DNA of 64,000 nt from Pocillopora verrucosa. Its lineage: Eukaryota; Cnidaria; Anthozoa; Scleractinia; Pocilloporidae. A program made the translations under genes and the position numbers. The notes beneath the pieces were generated by a model. That model had not been told where the DNA came from and ran no database searches. It saw only the letters and a list, made by a program, of their open reading frames with translations. How positions within the stretch are numbered: position 1 is the first letter of the stretch; each line of letters starts with the position of its first letter. Shown here piece by piece: positions 1 to 11,417 of the stretch. The stretch covers positions 5,915,438 to 5,979,437 of the forward strand of contig NC_089312.1 of assembly GCF_036669915.1 (NCBI RefSeq). Reading direction: 5' to 3'.

Positions 1-676
1 TGAATCTCCATCTTCTGGTTCCTCGTCTTTGTTTGTACTTAAGTCGTACTCTGGGACCTCCTCCCCATCCTCAGGGTTACCCTCAGCTGTTTCAACTTCC
101 TCTTCATTCTCGTTTACCACAGAAGAATCCGAACCTTCAAACAAGGCCAAGTCGACTCTGTCTTCATATATGTGAAGCTTTCTCTGGTAAAACATTTCCG
201 GCGTCCTTCCATGTCTAGCCATGGTTGTTTCCTAGCGGTTTGTTCTTTGCCGAACGGCAGCTCCATACGTTGAGGTGTAATTACGCATTTCTTCTACTGC
301 CTTTTCTGAGAGTTTTGCTACAGGAAGCCGTGGAATAAAGGGAAGTGTAGCTAAATGAATTTCATGTTCTGTTTCGGGGTACCAGGAGCTCTTTTCACCT
401 TGTAGTAATACACTGTCGAAGACGAGAGCCGTTGAGCACTCTCTTTTATTGCATTTCGAAGGTCTCTGCTGTATTCCGTTTTGATAGTAGCGGATGTTTG
501 ATGTCGCTGGTGGAGCGCAGGCGTTCAACGTCGAGGGTCATGCAGCTTAGGTTAGTGGCATCAAAAGAAAGCGAGGAAAACAGTGACTTCATTCTGTCCA
601 ATCCCTAGTATAGCATATCGACCGACCTCACAGTTACGACAGAAACCGTACCTTGGGGCCCATTCAGTGTCATCTT
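1..676 (-). pseudogene. Decayed coding unit, unidentified, runs off the left edge
   Basis: Reading leftward there are three protein-like blocks: one around 'TLNGPQGTVSVVTVRSVD' (near 676-600), one spanning 528-235, and an acidic block beginning 'MARHGRTPEMFYQRK' at 222 that stays open to the window edge. The middle and last blocks are in the same frame and are separated only by a TAG at 232-234, where the reading is ...QRTNR-stop-ETTMARH. The first block has an in-frame TAG and then shifts frame near 530. The blocks follow each other in a sensible order, so I infer one former protein, probably of a repeated coral gene or transposon. I cannot name the family. The acidic stretch is rich in Glu and Asp. 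Confidence 0.45.
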
Positions 677-732
677 AGAGCATTCCAGTTCAGAGCGAAC
701 TGACTTTTCATATATAAATATATACATCGGAG

Positions 733-1140
733 TCAAACACAAATACCAATTGGTTGCTTGAACTGACATTCCAAGACGGGAACATCTTGACTTCCCTCAA
801 CTTTGGTTCCAGCAAATATCTGAACTCTTCCCTCGTCGTCAATTTTAAAGATACTTACCTCTTCTTGATCTGTTAAAAGGATTCCTCTCTGAACTGGCGC
901 AAGGTTACATCGTGCGTTTTGTAATTTGTAATCGACTTGGCTTTTACAGGAAGCGAGTTCTAATAGATTTAAGCCTTGATTGTGTGAAACAAACAACTTG
1001 TTGTTGTTCACACAAAGGCTGACAACAGAATTCCAATCGTCCCCATAGCCAATGATGCGTTGGACATTTATCGCATATAACCCAATATCCGTCATACTTG
1101 AGCTGTGCATTATGTATTCTCTTGGAACAAGATAATACAC
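733..1140 (-). pseudogene. Beta-propeller/NHL-like protein fragment
   Basis: A 135-codon open stretch with protein-like composition. It contains repeated 'LFVSHNQGLNLLELA'-type strands and ends 'ECQFKQPIGICV', which resembles the start of an NHL repeat blade (P-x-G-I-x-V). The next codon is a stop, so the propeller is cut off. It lies upstream of, and on the same strand as, the decayed blocks at 1-676, and may be the earlier part of the same unit. The NHL resemblance is by eye from a short motif and is tentative. Confidence 0.35.
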
Positions 1141-1544
1141 ACTACAAGCTCTCGGTCAACTAATGCAGTCGCCTTAATGTGCGCTTCGATAGCCTTGTCC
1201 AAGAAGTTTACTTGGTGTTTGTCGTTTCCAAGTGATACATATTCTTCCTCTTTCCTCTTGCTGGCCACAGTGCATAACTATTTCACTGATGCGTGATATG
1301 CAGAAAGTCTCGTCTGTGACAAAAAAATATATAGTCATACCCAGAAAAAACGTATTTCTGACGATCGTTCAGATCCACGATCCTAACTTCTCCACGAGCA
1401 AAATAAAAAAATCCGGACCCAAAAAATCCATGAAACTGCGAACCGCTGCAATTTTAGGATCCGCAAATCCGTTAAAATTTCGCTTTGAATCCTAAATCCG
1501 GGCAAAATAATTTTCAGAATCCGCCGATCCGTTGGCCTATTCAC

Positions 1545-1985
1545 CCCTCTCCTTGAAGTGTTATAGGCAACTGAGGATTAAAATGCTACATAACGGGGCC
1601 CTGGGCAATGAGCTTCTTAGACTCAACAAAAGCTTTGTCATGTGAGTCAGTCCGCTGGATGGGGACGTCTTTGTTGATTAATTCTCTTAAATCCTTGACC
1701 ACATTACTCAAATTTAGATAAAACCTTACAAGGGAATTCAGAATTCGGAATACTTAGAATTGCTTCTATCATGGTTGGGACTGGGCTGACCCAGTAAGGG
1801 TTGAGCTGGAATCCCGTAAAAAATCATTTTTGGGGTTTTAAACCTCTTCTCTGCCGGGTTCAGCTTGAGTAACACTTGTTGCATTCGCAGCAGAAAATTG
1901 TGATGATTCTCATCATGATCTTTCTCGGCCTCCTCTTGTGCTATTACACATCCATGTTTAAGAACACGATCAGCAATGTTTAGTT
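1545..1985 (-). pseudogene. Ty3/gypsy-type pol fragment (RT-RNase H), copy 1
   Basis: Minus-strand translation gives reverse-transcriptase palm text ('NIADRVLKHGC', 'HHNFLLRMQQVLLKLNPAEK') and, after a frameshift, the RT/RNase H connection ('KDVPIQRTDSHDKAFVESKK', 'LIAQGPV') followed by an in-frame stop. These are recognisable Ty3/gypsy pol segments. The unit has stops and shifts and no flanking LTRs, so it is dead. A second, better preserved copy of the same segment is at 28352-28850. Confidence 0.7.
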
Positions 1986-3565
1986 ACAGACAGTTTTCAT
2001 TACTACCAGGGCTTCCTGCTGCCTCGCTGGATATTTCTCGTTTCCGCTGGAGACTCGCTGGGGCAGACGTAGCCACCAGTACCTGCCAAAAGAAGTATGA
2101 GAGATTGTGGCTAAGCTTGATTAGTGATCTGAAGTATTTTGGTGAAACCAGATATCGCTTCAGCTACCAAAAAATAACTTGCACTATTCAGTTGTGGCAA
2201 AATTTCCTCAAAACGGGGAATTTACCTTTTCGGCGTTCGATTTCATGTGTAATATCACGTGACTTTTGTTGTAAGCAAACCACGAAAGTTCGGACATTGG
2301 GTCAACTACCCACGACCCGTGTGGGGACTTCGGCATTCTTTGGTAGATAATTTCAATTTTCGTGAAGCTTCTCTATATTCAAAATTGATTTCTTTGAAGT
2401 GCAATATGTTTGATTTTTTATCAAGCAAGATGTTATTTCGCTACCGCAGTTGAAAAATTGGTTCTGCCAATGAATTCAAATTTCGAAAAAGACGACACCA
2501 CCTCCTCAAACCATTCAATAAATTGGGAGATGCAAATTCCCAAATCATCTTTCCTAAAGACTGTCAACAATTTGAACGCGTCGCTGCCGTTTAGATTGTG
2601 CGACATTTTTAATCATAGGAGTACCCCTCAACTGATCCGAAAGGGACTCGCCGCTTACACATCATTTTAAGATAAATGCCTATTCATTGATGGTTATGTG
2701 GAATTTTTGTTAACAACTCCGTTCAAACAAGAGGGTGTTCATGTAGCTTAAATGCAGCATTAAAAGAAAGTCAAAACGGACGAGGTAGAGGAATACTAAG
2801 ATCTCTCTTTTATTCTGTCCTTCGTGTACACGAACGACACACCTCGATGAAACGACCCTTTCCACCTTTGGCTTCTCAGCTTTTGTCTAACTGCTCCAGG
2901 AAAATGGAAACACTTGAACGAACCACCGTTTGCGTTTATTAGGCAGAATTTCGATATTGATAATCGTTTTTGCAAGCATCATAGGCACCTCTCTTTGTCG
3001 TAACCATTCTGATAGTATACTTGGGGAACTGAAATCGTACTCGTTCATCGCGTATGAATTAGTTTTAATTTAGGGAATCAAGAATTGCTCGCGTTTCAAA
3101 GCGATTCGAGAGCACTAATTTCCCATCACACATACCTCTTGCTAATCGAGTTCGAGGGCCGAAATTTTTCCGAACCGAACTTTTTCCGCTCGGACTTATG
3201 GCACAAGCGCGAAGTGCGCGGGAAAAACGAGGTTCAATCACTTACAGTACGGACCGAGAAAAACCAGGTTAGTAAGATATTTATAATATCTCATGAATCA
3301 AATAAGAGGGAAAAAGATTTCAACTCAAGCGGAACGGCTATCAATGATTAACGCGCGTCAAATCCTAAGCACGAGAACATTTTATTGGCTTCCATTAATT
3401 AAAATTGGTCTATGAGGCGTCAAAAGTTCTAAATATTCGTTTAATACCCATAGTTTAGAATAATGCAAGATTACACGAAAGTAATGGTTTAAGTATGCCA
3501 AGGTTTTCTGTAAGGAAGTGAGAGAGAACGTTCTGTAAGTAACACTTTTGTCGAGAGTTTTTTTG
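1976..3565. repeat. Dispersed duplicated block, copy 1 (pairs with 28838-30570)
   Basis: This non-coding stretch matches 28838-30570 almost throughout by eye, from just beside the gypsy fragment to the shared 'gtcgagagttttttt' at its end. Copy 1 lacks about 155 bp present in copy 2 (29296-29450). No intact gene is seen in copy 1. Its minus strand carries a shortened version of the open frame described at 29154-29612. Confidence 0.7.
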
Positions 3566-4549
3566 CTTGTCCCACTCAAAAACTCGAAGAATCCGCCTCG
3601 AAAGTTTGGGATATCTGCTTCTGAGTTTTGCTCGTTTTCCTCGTTGGCGTACTTTTCCTTAAGTCTGCTCGAATTTTTGTTGAAGAGATATTTTGGCGAT
3701 CAAAACAAACTTTTGAATTTAGCGGGCCGTACAGTGAAATATGGCGCGCTAAATGGACTAATCATAACGCACGTTCTACCCGAGAGATGTAACGAGGGGT
3801 TTTATTTGATAATCTAAGAGAGTAACGCCCAGAAAATACCTGATCAGATACATCACTGTATGCACGCACAACTAGTTTGATTATTCCACTCCAAAGCGCT
3901 TCCTGCTACATTCTTCGCATCTACTTTAGCGGTAGCGAAATATCAACTTGCTCGATAAATAATAAAACATATAATACAACGAAAAAATCAATTTCGAGAA
4001 AAGAAAAGCTTGACCACGGTGGAAACTATCTACAACAAAATATCGAAGCCAAATAGCTGAGCCAATGTCTGAACTTTCGGAGTTAATTTACATCAAAAGT
4101 CACATGACACTTCACGTGAAACCTAACGCCGAAAATGTGGATTGGATGCTTGGGGCGTCTCACTGCTTTGTTAATGGTGTTTGATGGGTCTAAACAGATT
4201 CTAAATATTTTCTTGCTTCTCTAATAGTCATGTCACTGCACCAAGATGTTGGCTTATATTGTCAGCATGTCTTTCCTTCGCTTTCCATCTTCTCAAACTG
4301 CTCTTTGATTTTGGCATGTCTTGCTAGCGGCTACCCCTAGTCATGGACTAGGGTAACTAACGTGTTTAAATTAAAAGAAAAAGGCTTCCTAAACTGTCCC
4401 AACCCGGTATACTCTTTGAAGCCGTGCATACATAGCAAGGGTGTGCAGACCTGCACAATATTTACAGGTGTCAGCCTTTCACTTTTACTTTGGGATGTCT
4501 TAGTGCCTATGAAGTTTACTTGTTCTTGGAGAAGTGAGAGCTACCTGTA
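3566..4549. other. No gene seen; contains a short inverted repeat relic
   Basis: AT-rich sequence without convincing coding text. Positions about 3896-3945 are an inverted copy of the segment near 29285-29330 (catctactttagcggtag), so a piece of the duplicated block has been re-inserted here in the opposite orientation. Confidence 0.4.
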
Positions 4550-5079
4550 GTGTTGTCAAAAAAAAAATACCATTCCTTTCGTTATTTTATCTCTACGGCC
4601 CATATTTTGCAGTTTTGACATCAGTCTCTCGTCGTTGATTGCTGATATTAACTGGTCCACACAATTATTGGAGTACTCTAGGCTCCTACTTTGTTGTTTG
4701 ACTCGTCCTTTCCAAGCTGTGACATTCTCTCCGTAAGAATCTTTCAATAGCCATGAAGTGTTTCTGCAAGTGTTTGTAATTACTTCGCTAACGCTTGTGA
4801 TAATTAAAAGCCGTGCACGAGGTTTTCGGGTTCTTCATTACCAACGATGGAGGAACGGAAAGCTGCCAAAGCTTTGCCATTTGCCTGCCACTTTAGCCTA
4901 ACAGGCACGGTCCGCTTCTTCTGCTGTTTCTCCGGCAGGAGGCTCGCTGTCGTACCATCCATTGAGCTCGCACTAATCTTTGAACATCTGAATGAACTTT
5001 TCACAATTTCTTCGTGGATCTCCCGTGAACGAAAACCGCGGGAGTTGACCGCAACCCCTTGTCCTGGTAAGGATACCAT
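4550..5079 (-). pseudogene. Unidentified decayed minus-strand coding remnant
   Basis: Two protein-like pieces in the same strand and order: a basic/serine-rich part ('KKRTVPVRLKWQANGKALAA', ending NLVHGF then stop) and a second part ('VTAWKGRVKQQSRSLEYSNN', 'AINDERLMSKLQNMGRR'). Between them the frame remains readable apart from stops. Composition is typical of real protein and unlike the opposite strand. No domain is recognised. It is probably part of a transposon protein. Confidence 0.35.
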
Positions 5080-5944
5080 CGTCAGTTGTCTTTTGATTTC
5101 TGAACTCCAGGAAGCGTGTTATTTGGCTGGAATCTCACTTTTGACACCATGTTGGGGAAGAGAAAACACTACGAAAGCAGACGCCACTTCTTTTCAACAC
5201 CCCACATGCTGGGCCAATCTATAACAAATTGAGGACATAATACATTATCTATTCCAAAAAATTAACTGAGAGCGGGGCACGAGCTGAGAAAAACCTTGAG
5301 TTTCAAGGAACAAATTATGTTCAAGGGCAAATATACAAGCGTTTTGTTGGGTCAAACGGGAATATTGTGCTCATTATACCTAAGACAATTTTTGAAGTGC
5401 GTCCAATAAATCATTTAAAAACAATTTATTGTCGAAAACGAATGAAATAATTTTTTTTGGACCTGCAGACTAAAAAATGAAACAAAATTATGGTCCTTGC
5501 AACTGTGCTGCAATACAGCCAATTGAAAAAAAGAAGCCTTAAAAAAGGTAAAGCCTCAGACGGGATTCAAACCCGCGCCTTCCAGATATTTATTAAATGC
5601 GACCATATCCTCTACCAGTGCAGATCATATTAATCTCAAAATGTTTTTAAAAATATGTTGTTTTGAAGGACAATTTTACCTTTATCTTCAAATCACTGTT
5701 TTTCAATTTACCAGAAATCTGATTTCAATCCTTCAGTATTCTATTTAAATTCACCTTTCATGGAGTTTTTCTCCTTACGCATGAACCACATTTTTTTGTG
5801 GCGACTCATACAGGGGATCAGTTAAATTTTATCGTGACACAACCCAAATCCTCTGACTCCTCCCCTCCGCCCACTCAGGCAATAAATTGGATGACTGGTA
5901 AATAAGGTCTCGAGGTACTTTACAACTTTACACCTTCGTGACGT
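5080..5944. repeat. Dispersed non-coding repeat with tRNA-like head
   Basis: Around 5555-5630 the minus strand resembles a tRNA-derived SINE head (B-box-like GGGTTTGAATCCCG, reverse complement of 'cgggattcaaacccg'). The rest matches pieces near 33300-33420 and 39270-40220. No gene is seen. Confidence 0.45.
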
Positions 5945-6324
5945 GGCAAGAAATTACAAGGACGCTTCCAAACCAGTCCCAAGATACTTTAATATTCCTC
6001 ATCATTCATGACATCTTGGCAGTTCAGAAAGCCGCAAAACACTAGAACAAAAATTTATCTTCCAAATCGGCACTCTTAATCCCCACGGTATCAACGAGCG
6101 CTTTTCATTCAACTAATTTACTCTTGTTTTCTTGTCACCATATTCCCACCAATAGTGTAGCTCCTCTTTCTGCATATAAACCCACATACAACCCACAATT
6201 CCTCCAATCGCTCTGACGAAAGGCTTACGCTCGGAACGTCACCTTTTTTACCCTTTACAGTGGCCAATTAACGTTTTTAACTCAGTTATTAACACTAAAT
6301 TATCTGCTATACTCTCCCACCGAA

Positions 6325-6340
<16 letters not shown>
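5945..6340 (+). mobile_element. Penelope-like (or related) retroelement 3' end remnant
   Basis: The plus strand contains a short peptide 'FQIGTLNPHGINERFSFN' followed by a stop, which I recognise as the C-terminal end of coral retroelement proteins with a GIY-YIG/Penelope-type layout. After it come about 230 bp of 3' untranslated sequence with a hammerhead-like motif near 6213. It interrupts a dispersed repeat that continues on both sides (compare 39320-39360 with 39690 onward). The class assignment is from memory of such ends and is moderate. Confidence 0.4.
6213..6240 (+). ncRNA. Degenerate hammerhead-ribozyme-like core
   Basis: The sequence has the order CTGACGA (6213-6219, matching CUGANGA), a possible short stem II (aggc...gctc), then GGAAC followed by GTC. 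Active hammerheads need GAAA at the second core position, so this copy looks mutated. Penelope-like elements are known to carry minimal hammerheads, which fits the neighbouring remnant. Confidence 0.3.
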
Positions 6341-6360
<20 letters not shown>

Positions 6361-7020
6361 ACTAAATCTTGGTTTCAAATTTTAATTGCCCTGAAGTCCA
6401 CGCGTTGCAGAGGGGCTAATTTACAGCTCATAATGGCAGAATCCAAATCCTACACCCCAACTGGTATATTTGCCAAGGCCCGGTTCCAAATTTTAAGGGA
6501 AATCCCATGGCCATTGTTATTAGTGGGGATGGGATTTCTATTAAAATTTTAAAAAAGGTTCAGAGGTCATTGTCCTTCAAATGTTTTTTTTAAGTGCGTA
6601 TAACAAAACATTTAGAAACATTTTATAGTCGAAACGAAGGCTTATTTTACTGCGCGACTTTTCGATATGAATTTGTGATGAAATAAGTTTCTTTAAACTT
6701 GCGGGTTAAAATAAAATAAAGACATGACCTTCGCAGGTGAGCTATAATTTAACCAATAGCAGAAAAGTTGACTAAAACAAAAAATTCAGGCTCGGACGAG
6801 ATTGGAACCCAGGCCACTACATATCAAGACTAATAGTGGAACAAAATTTACTTAATTTTCTGTTTTGCTTTTCTTCGACATGAGCACTAAATAGTAATAG
6901 ATGTGGACTTTTTTTGCCGTACATTTCTAATACGCATCAGTAGATTCCCATAGGAGACGTAGTTTTCCAATAAAATAGGCAAAATTATATTCTTAAAGCC
7001 ATAAAGCGAAATAGCTCATA
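6341..7020. repeat. Dispersed repeat, pairs with 39690-39890 and 40720-40930
   Basis: 6345-6560 matches 39690-39895, and 6590-6830 matches 40720-40930, by eye. The second part ends in a tRNA-like minus-strand head (tcggacgagattggaaccca). No gene is seen. Confidence 0.55.
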
Positions 7021-7470
7021 TCAAGTGCGAATGACTTACAGCGACTTACGGCGCTTTATTTAGGCAAATGCAGCAAGCGTGGTACATTGCTAAATATGCC
7101 TCGTTTTTTTAAAGCCGTGGAGCGGAACAGCCCATATAAAACGCGAATGACTTGAAAGATACCTCGCTCTTTAGACGCGGAAAACTTAAAATATCGTTTT
7201 TCAAGCCTTAAAAAAAAGAACGCGCTCAACACAAAAATATGAAGTACAGTATATGGGATATATGCCTCGTTCTGAAAGCTCTGACGCAAAACAGCCCATA
7301 AACAGAAATACGAAATTGCACAATGTCAGCTACCAGAGATCACTCTCTCAAACTATGTCTGCATTTTCCTGCATTCATTTTATTTTACTGACAATCGATA
7401 TGTCGAGTAGTTTGAGAATGGAAAAGTTGCCGTCGAGTAACTCTTCCGAGTCAGCTGACTGAACGGTATT
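7021..7470. repeat. Diverged tandem repeat, short array
   Basis: Contains repeated phrases of the type 'aaatatgcctcgtttttt...aagc...acagc' at about 7094 and 7258, the same degenerate unit that is repeated more often at 17040-17330 and 43976-44780. No gene is seen. Confidence 0.5.
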
Positions 7471-9020
7471 GCATAAAAAAAAATAAGAATAAAAAATAAA
7501 TAAAAACATTCATTTTCTTCATTTGGTTAATTTCACAGAATTCCGTCCATTCCAAATACGCTACTAGTCTGTTTCAAGAGGGGAAATTTGTCGAAATCGT
7601 ATTGCGGGTATCGGTCTTTTTAACCTCTCGAGTTCGCGCCCCTTTTCGTCCTGGCTTTGCTTCGGTTATTTATCTCCTCTGAATGTTTCATGATAAGAAA
7701 TTGACCACTTTATAATTATTTCCTTAAACCATACAATACAAAAGCGTTTGAACACAGGTTTGAGTTCAAATAGAGTTTGCTTGTGAAGTGTCTTCAGCGG
7801 TCTTGCAGCCAAGGTTTAGTCAAGCAACCATTAAATCAGTACCCTTTTTTCGGTTTATCGAATCGACGATCGCGTCAAATTTATCACTACCCTACATCAC
7901 TCAAGGGCATCGTTTCATACTGCCCAAAAGCCCAGCGCGTTGGAGATTGCCTTCGTCTGTATTTTTCTGAACAGACTTTTTATTTCAGTGCAGATCGGTT
8001 TTGCACACTGGAGTAAATTAGTAAGTTAAATGGAAGGATAGACCTCAAAAATTTAGAATACTGATAAAAAGTGTTGGAAAAATTGTTGTAAGGTAAGCCC
8101 TGAAAATGTTTGTCATTAGGGCCCGATGATTTCCAAGGGTAAAGATCAGACTTCAGATTCCGATGATTTTGAAAACGATCGATACACCAAAAAGTGTAAA
8201 CCAGCACCTTGAGTAAGGTTTTATTTCAAAATTTGTAGAATTAACTTAAAAGTTGCGTGAACATTGTGAAAACGCTAAGGAAAGGAAAGCCTATGTTAAT
8301 AAAATTGCCCTATGGATCTGTGATCTGCGTTCTCAGTTTTCGTTTACCCGCCAACATCGTTTGGTTATTTTGGAAAACTAATGAAGCTGATTGGTGGGAG
8401 ATCAATGATGTATGGCAACTATAGTATCCTTTAGAACTTTTGATAATGAAAAGCCGATTAGTGTAGCCATCTTGAGTGAGAACTTTCCATCTTATCCTAT
8501 CTTGTCTCTAACCTTGCCCTTTTTTGGTTTGTGTGACACTTATGCCTTCATTTTAGTCGTAATTGAAGTGATGTGCGTTTTCTCTGGGGAGACCGATTTT
8601 TGAGCTTTTAGCGCAAAAACCATTGAATTAGGGTGTAAAATAATTTTATCCTTTAAAAAACAGCTTGGTTAATACACAGAGTTAGTAGTCCGCCCTTCTA
8701 ACTCTGGTCTATACTTTTTTGGTAATTCTATATTCGAGTAGAAATTGACACTATTGCGTGCTTTACTAGCTCCAGGACCAAATAATTAGTTTAAAATGCA
8801 TGCAGTTAAAAGGCTGCACACGCGCAACACGCAAACTTCGTGTCATTACACGCACCTGCAAGCGTGAGTTTGAAAAACGTATAAATTACACAAATCAGTT
8901 AACTAACTTAGTTTATAAAATAATTCAAATAGTACGCGCGCTCTGATTGGCCATAAAACCATTTTACATGAGCGTATGTAAACACGGTTTTCGTTCCTCT
9001 TTCATTAGCTATTTTATAAA
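7471..9020. repeat. Dispersed intronic repeats
   Basis: 7770-8690 matches 17630-18440, 27060-27600 and 41380-42400. 8790-8930 is the 'gcatgcagttaaaag...gcgcaacacgc' family also seen at 27660 and 42480. No gene is supported. Short open frames in this stretch are not conserved between the repeat copies. Confidence 0.55.
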
Positions 9021-9085
9021 AGAAATGTAAAATGGTTTCCGTGTTTACATAGCCTATGTAAACACGAAAACCATTTTACATTTCT
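9021..9085. repeat. Near-perfect palindrome (32-bp arms)
   Basis: Left arm 9021-9052 and right arm 9054-9085 are reverse complements with one mismatch and a single central base. A third partial copy of the same arm lies at about 8955-8990. It would form a long hairpin and looks like a fold-back relic. Confidence 0.8.
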
Positions 9086-9395
9086 TCAATACACATTGAA
9101 CTTGTGTACTGAGACAATTGGATTCACAATTCTTCGCAAGATTTTTGACGAGCACGAGCATATATAACTGCACTTTGATGGGTTTCTTACGAATTAGAAA
9201 TGCGAGTATCAAGACTTAAAAGATTAACTTGCACTGCTTCCGCTTTTCTTCGAACAGTTTCTTCCGATTGCCACGAGTTCACTCGAAGATTTGAATTTAA
9301 TGATCATAAAATGGAATTTTTGAATTAAAAACAAACCAAAATTTTGGAGCACTCCCCCCGATCAAAATCATTAAACAAATCGCACAATATTGTGA
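9086..9395. repeat. Repeat copy that received element A
   Basis: Matches 15180-15330, 24994-25074 and 27800-27895 (phrases 'gggtttctta', 'ttgcactgcttccgcttttc'). It forms the left flank of element A. The right flank resumes at 15100. Confidence 0.6.
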
Positions 9396-9404
9396 GTCGC
9401 CGGG
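9396..9404 (+). repeat. Left target-site duplication of element A
   Basis: GTCGCCGGG immediately precedes the left TIR and is repeated exactly at 15091-15099 after the right TIR. Nine bases is the normal duplication length for Mutator-like elements. Confidence 0.93.
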
Positions 9405-9500
9405 GCAAATTTCCCTTTCGTAAACGGTCGTTGCCATTTGAAACGGTCGATGCCATTTCTCGGAACGGTCGTTGCCATTGAAAACGGTTGATGCCATTTC
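9405..9500 (+). repeat. Left TIR of element A with subterminal GGTCGWTGCC sites
   Basis: Matches the reverse complement of 14995-15090 with only a few mismatches. GGTCG(A/T)TGCC-type words occur at 9426, 9445, 9468, 9486, 9508 and 9526, spaced alternately 18-19 and 22-23 bp, and continue a little beyond the TIR. Confidence 0.9.
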
Positions 9501-9639
9501 TCATGACGGTCGATGCCATCGTAAAGGTCGATGCCAAGAAGGAACCGATATTTCCGACTCTCTCCGACGACATGCGTGACAATTAGAGCAATGCGTGACT
9601 AGCTTTCCCACAAACCATCGCGATTTTTATCAAATCAAA

Positions 9640-11417
9640 ATGGCGGACAAACCCGACAATTTTCTCAAAGATCTAATATCTTCAGCCATAAAAGAAGTCG
9701 AATCGAAAAGAAAATCTTTTGAATCGACCCAAATTACAAAGGAGAGTTTTCTGGCTTCGCTTCCAGATGATTCATTTTACTACCTGAAGGCAATTTCAGG
9801 AAATGGAGAAAAGTTCAAAGTGCACTTTTTGACCGAAGATATAACGAAAGAAAACCTGGAGCAATGGATATCCGAATATGAAGTGAGAAACAGCATCTCA
9901 GTGAAGTTAAAGACAAAGAAGGCAGCAACAAGCGGCTATGTGTTGCAAAACTACTATAGATGCCAACACAACACTCGCAACTGGAGTCCAAGTAAAGATC
10001 CACAGCAGAAATTGTACTTGAATCCATCTGCCAGAGTAAAGAACACCAATTGCCCCTTTCAGATGATAGTCAAAATAGACAGCGAGGGATGTTGTTCTGT
10101 GGACATAGAGTGGGACCACAACCATTCACTTGAAACTCTGGAGACCTCTAATTTCCGTGACCTTTCTCCTGAGTGCACAGAAAGGGTTTTGAAGCTGTTT
10201 GAAAGTGAGCATACACCAGCAACCGCAAGGCAACAGTACTTGAAAGAACTCAAAGAATCATGTCAGGATGAATTGGAATTTCACAGAAAAAAGGCCAATC
10301 GGGCAGTTATGCCAAGAAAAAGGGACTTTAGTTACCTCTACACGCAATTTGGTAAGGATAGGTATGGTGGACAGGGCGTTATGATGTTTGAAAGACTTGC
10401 CGAAAGGCTTGAACAATACAAGAAAGACAACCCTGAAGCTACTACTTGTTACCAGATACATGAAGGTGATAATACGCCTCTTATAATTGCTATTGTAACG
10501 CCTCTCATGAACTGTGTACACAAGGAAGTGCAGCAGTCTGGTGAGATGGTTTTTGTTGATGCTACTTCTAATACAGAAGAGCACAATCTTAAAGTGTTTT
10601 TAATGTGCACAAACAATGTATCTGGAGCACTTCCACTTGGCATCTTGATCACCAGTGATGAGCAGGAGCGTACACTTAAACAGGGCTTTGAAATGCTTTG
10701 GTCCTGTTTACCAGAGTATGCATTCAATGATCGTGGTCGGGAACAAGGCCCCCAAGTCATCCTTACAGACAACTGTAAAGAGGAAAGAAATGCTCTGAAG
10801 TCTGTTTGGCCAACATCTGTTTTACTTCTTTGCATCTTCCACATGCTCCAACAACTTTGGAGATGGCTTCACGAGAGCAAGAACAGTATCAGCCAAGCAG
10901 ATAGACCCTATTTTCTCACCCTTTTCAAGAGGTCCTTATATGCCGAGACAAAACAAGATTTTGAGAACTGCTTCAGTGAACTTTTGAATGATGGCTGTTG
11001 CAAGAAATACCCAAATCTAGTCAGCTATTTGCAAAATCTATACAATGACAAAGAATCTTTTGCTCTATGCTTTAGAACTGAACTGCCTGTTAGAGGTAAC
11101 CACACCAACAATTTTGCCGAGGCTCAGTTTTTGGTTCTTAAGGATGTAATTCTGCAGTACACCAAAGAGTACAATGTTGTTGGGCTTCTAGACAAGCTGA
11201 CTATTGATCTAGAAGATCACTACAAGAATAAGCTCCTTAGTATTGCTGATGGGAGTTTTGATGGCGTGTACAGACATCGCTTCTTTGGCAAAGGGAAAGA
11301 CGGAAGCACAGGGTTTAAAGTCCCTGATAAAAAAGATCTTGATGCCTACCTCTCAACTGTAGAGAATTTTGGCAATAATGTATTCAAAGTTGGAAGCTCT
11401 TCAGATAGCAGTCACAG
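9640..11417 (+). CDS. MULE-family transposase, exon 1
   Basis: Starts at an ATG in good context (aaaATGGCGGAC). An upstream GTG in the same frame is not needed. The reading frame is open for 592 codons. Residues about 75-170 form a FAR1/FLYWCH-like DNA-binding region with Cys and His pairs (YYRCQHNTRNW, NCPFQMIVK, WDHNHSLE). From about 290 comes the MULE transposase core: 'MVFVDATSN' (first Asp), 'PQVILTDNCKEERNALK' (second Asp), and the following 'LLCIFHMLQQLWRWL' (C-x2-H). A later 'NNFAEAQFLVLKD' likely supplies the acidic third residue. The exon ends CACAG|gtcagt in phase 2 and joins 11959. This exon itself has no stop, so the lesion lies only in the next exon. Confidence 0.88.

Noticed and set aside
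4847..5224. 125-codon plus-strand open frame
   Set aside because: It overlaps a minus-strand remnant with more protein-like composition; its own translation is Cys/Leu-rich without motif or splice support.
9297..9582. Minus-strand open frames with repeated 'MASTV...NGND' peptides
   Set aside because: They are translations of the left TIR and its GGTCGWTGCC repeats, not genes; the inverted counterpart appears at the right TIR.
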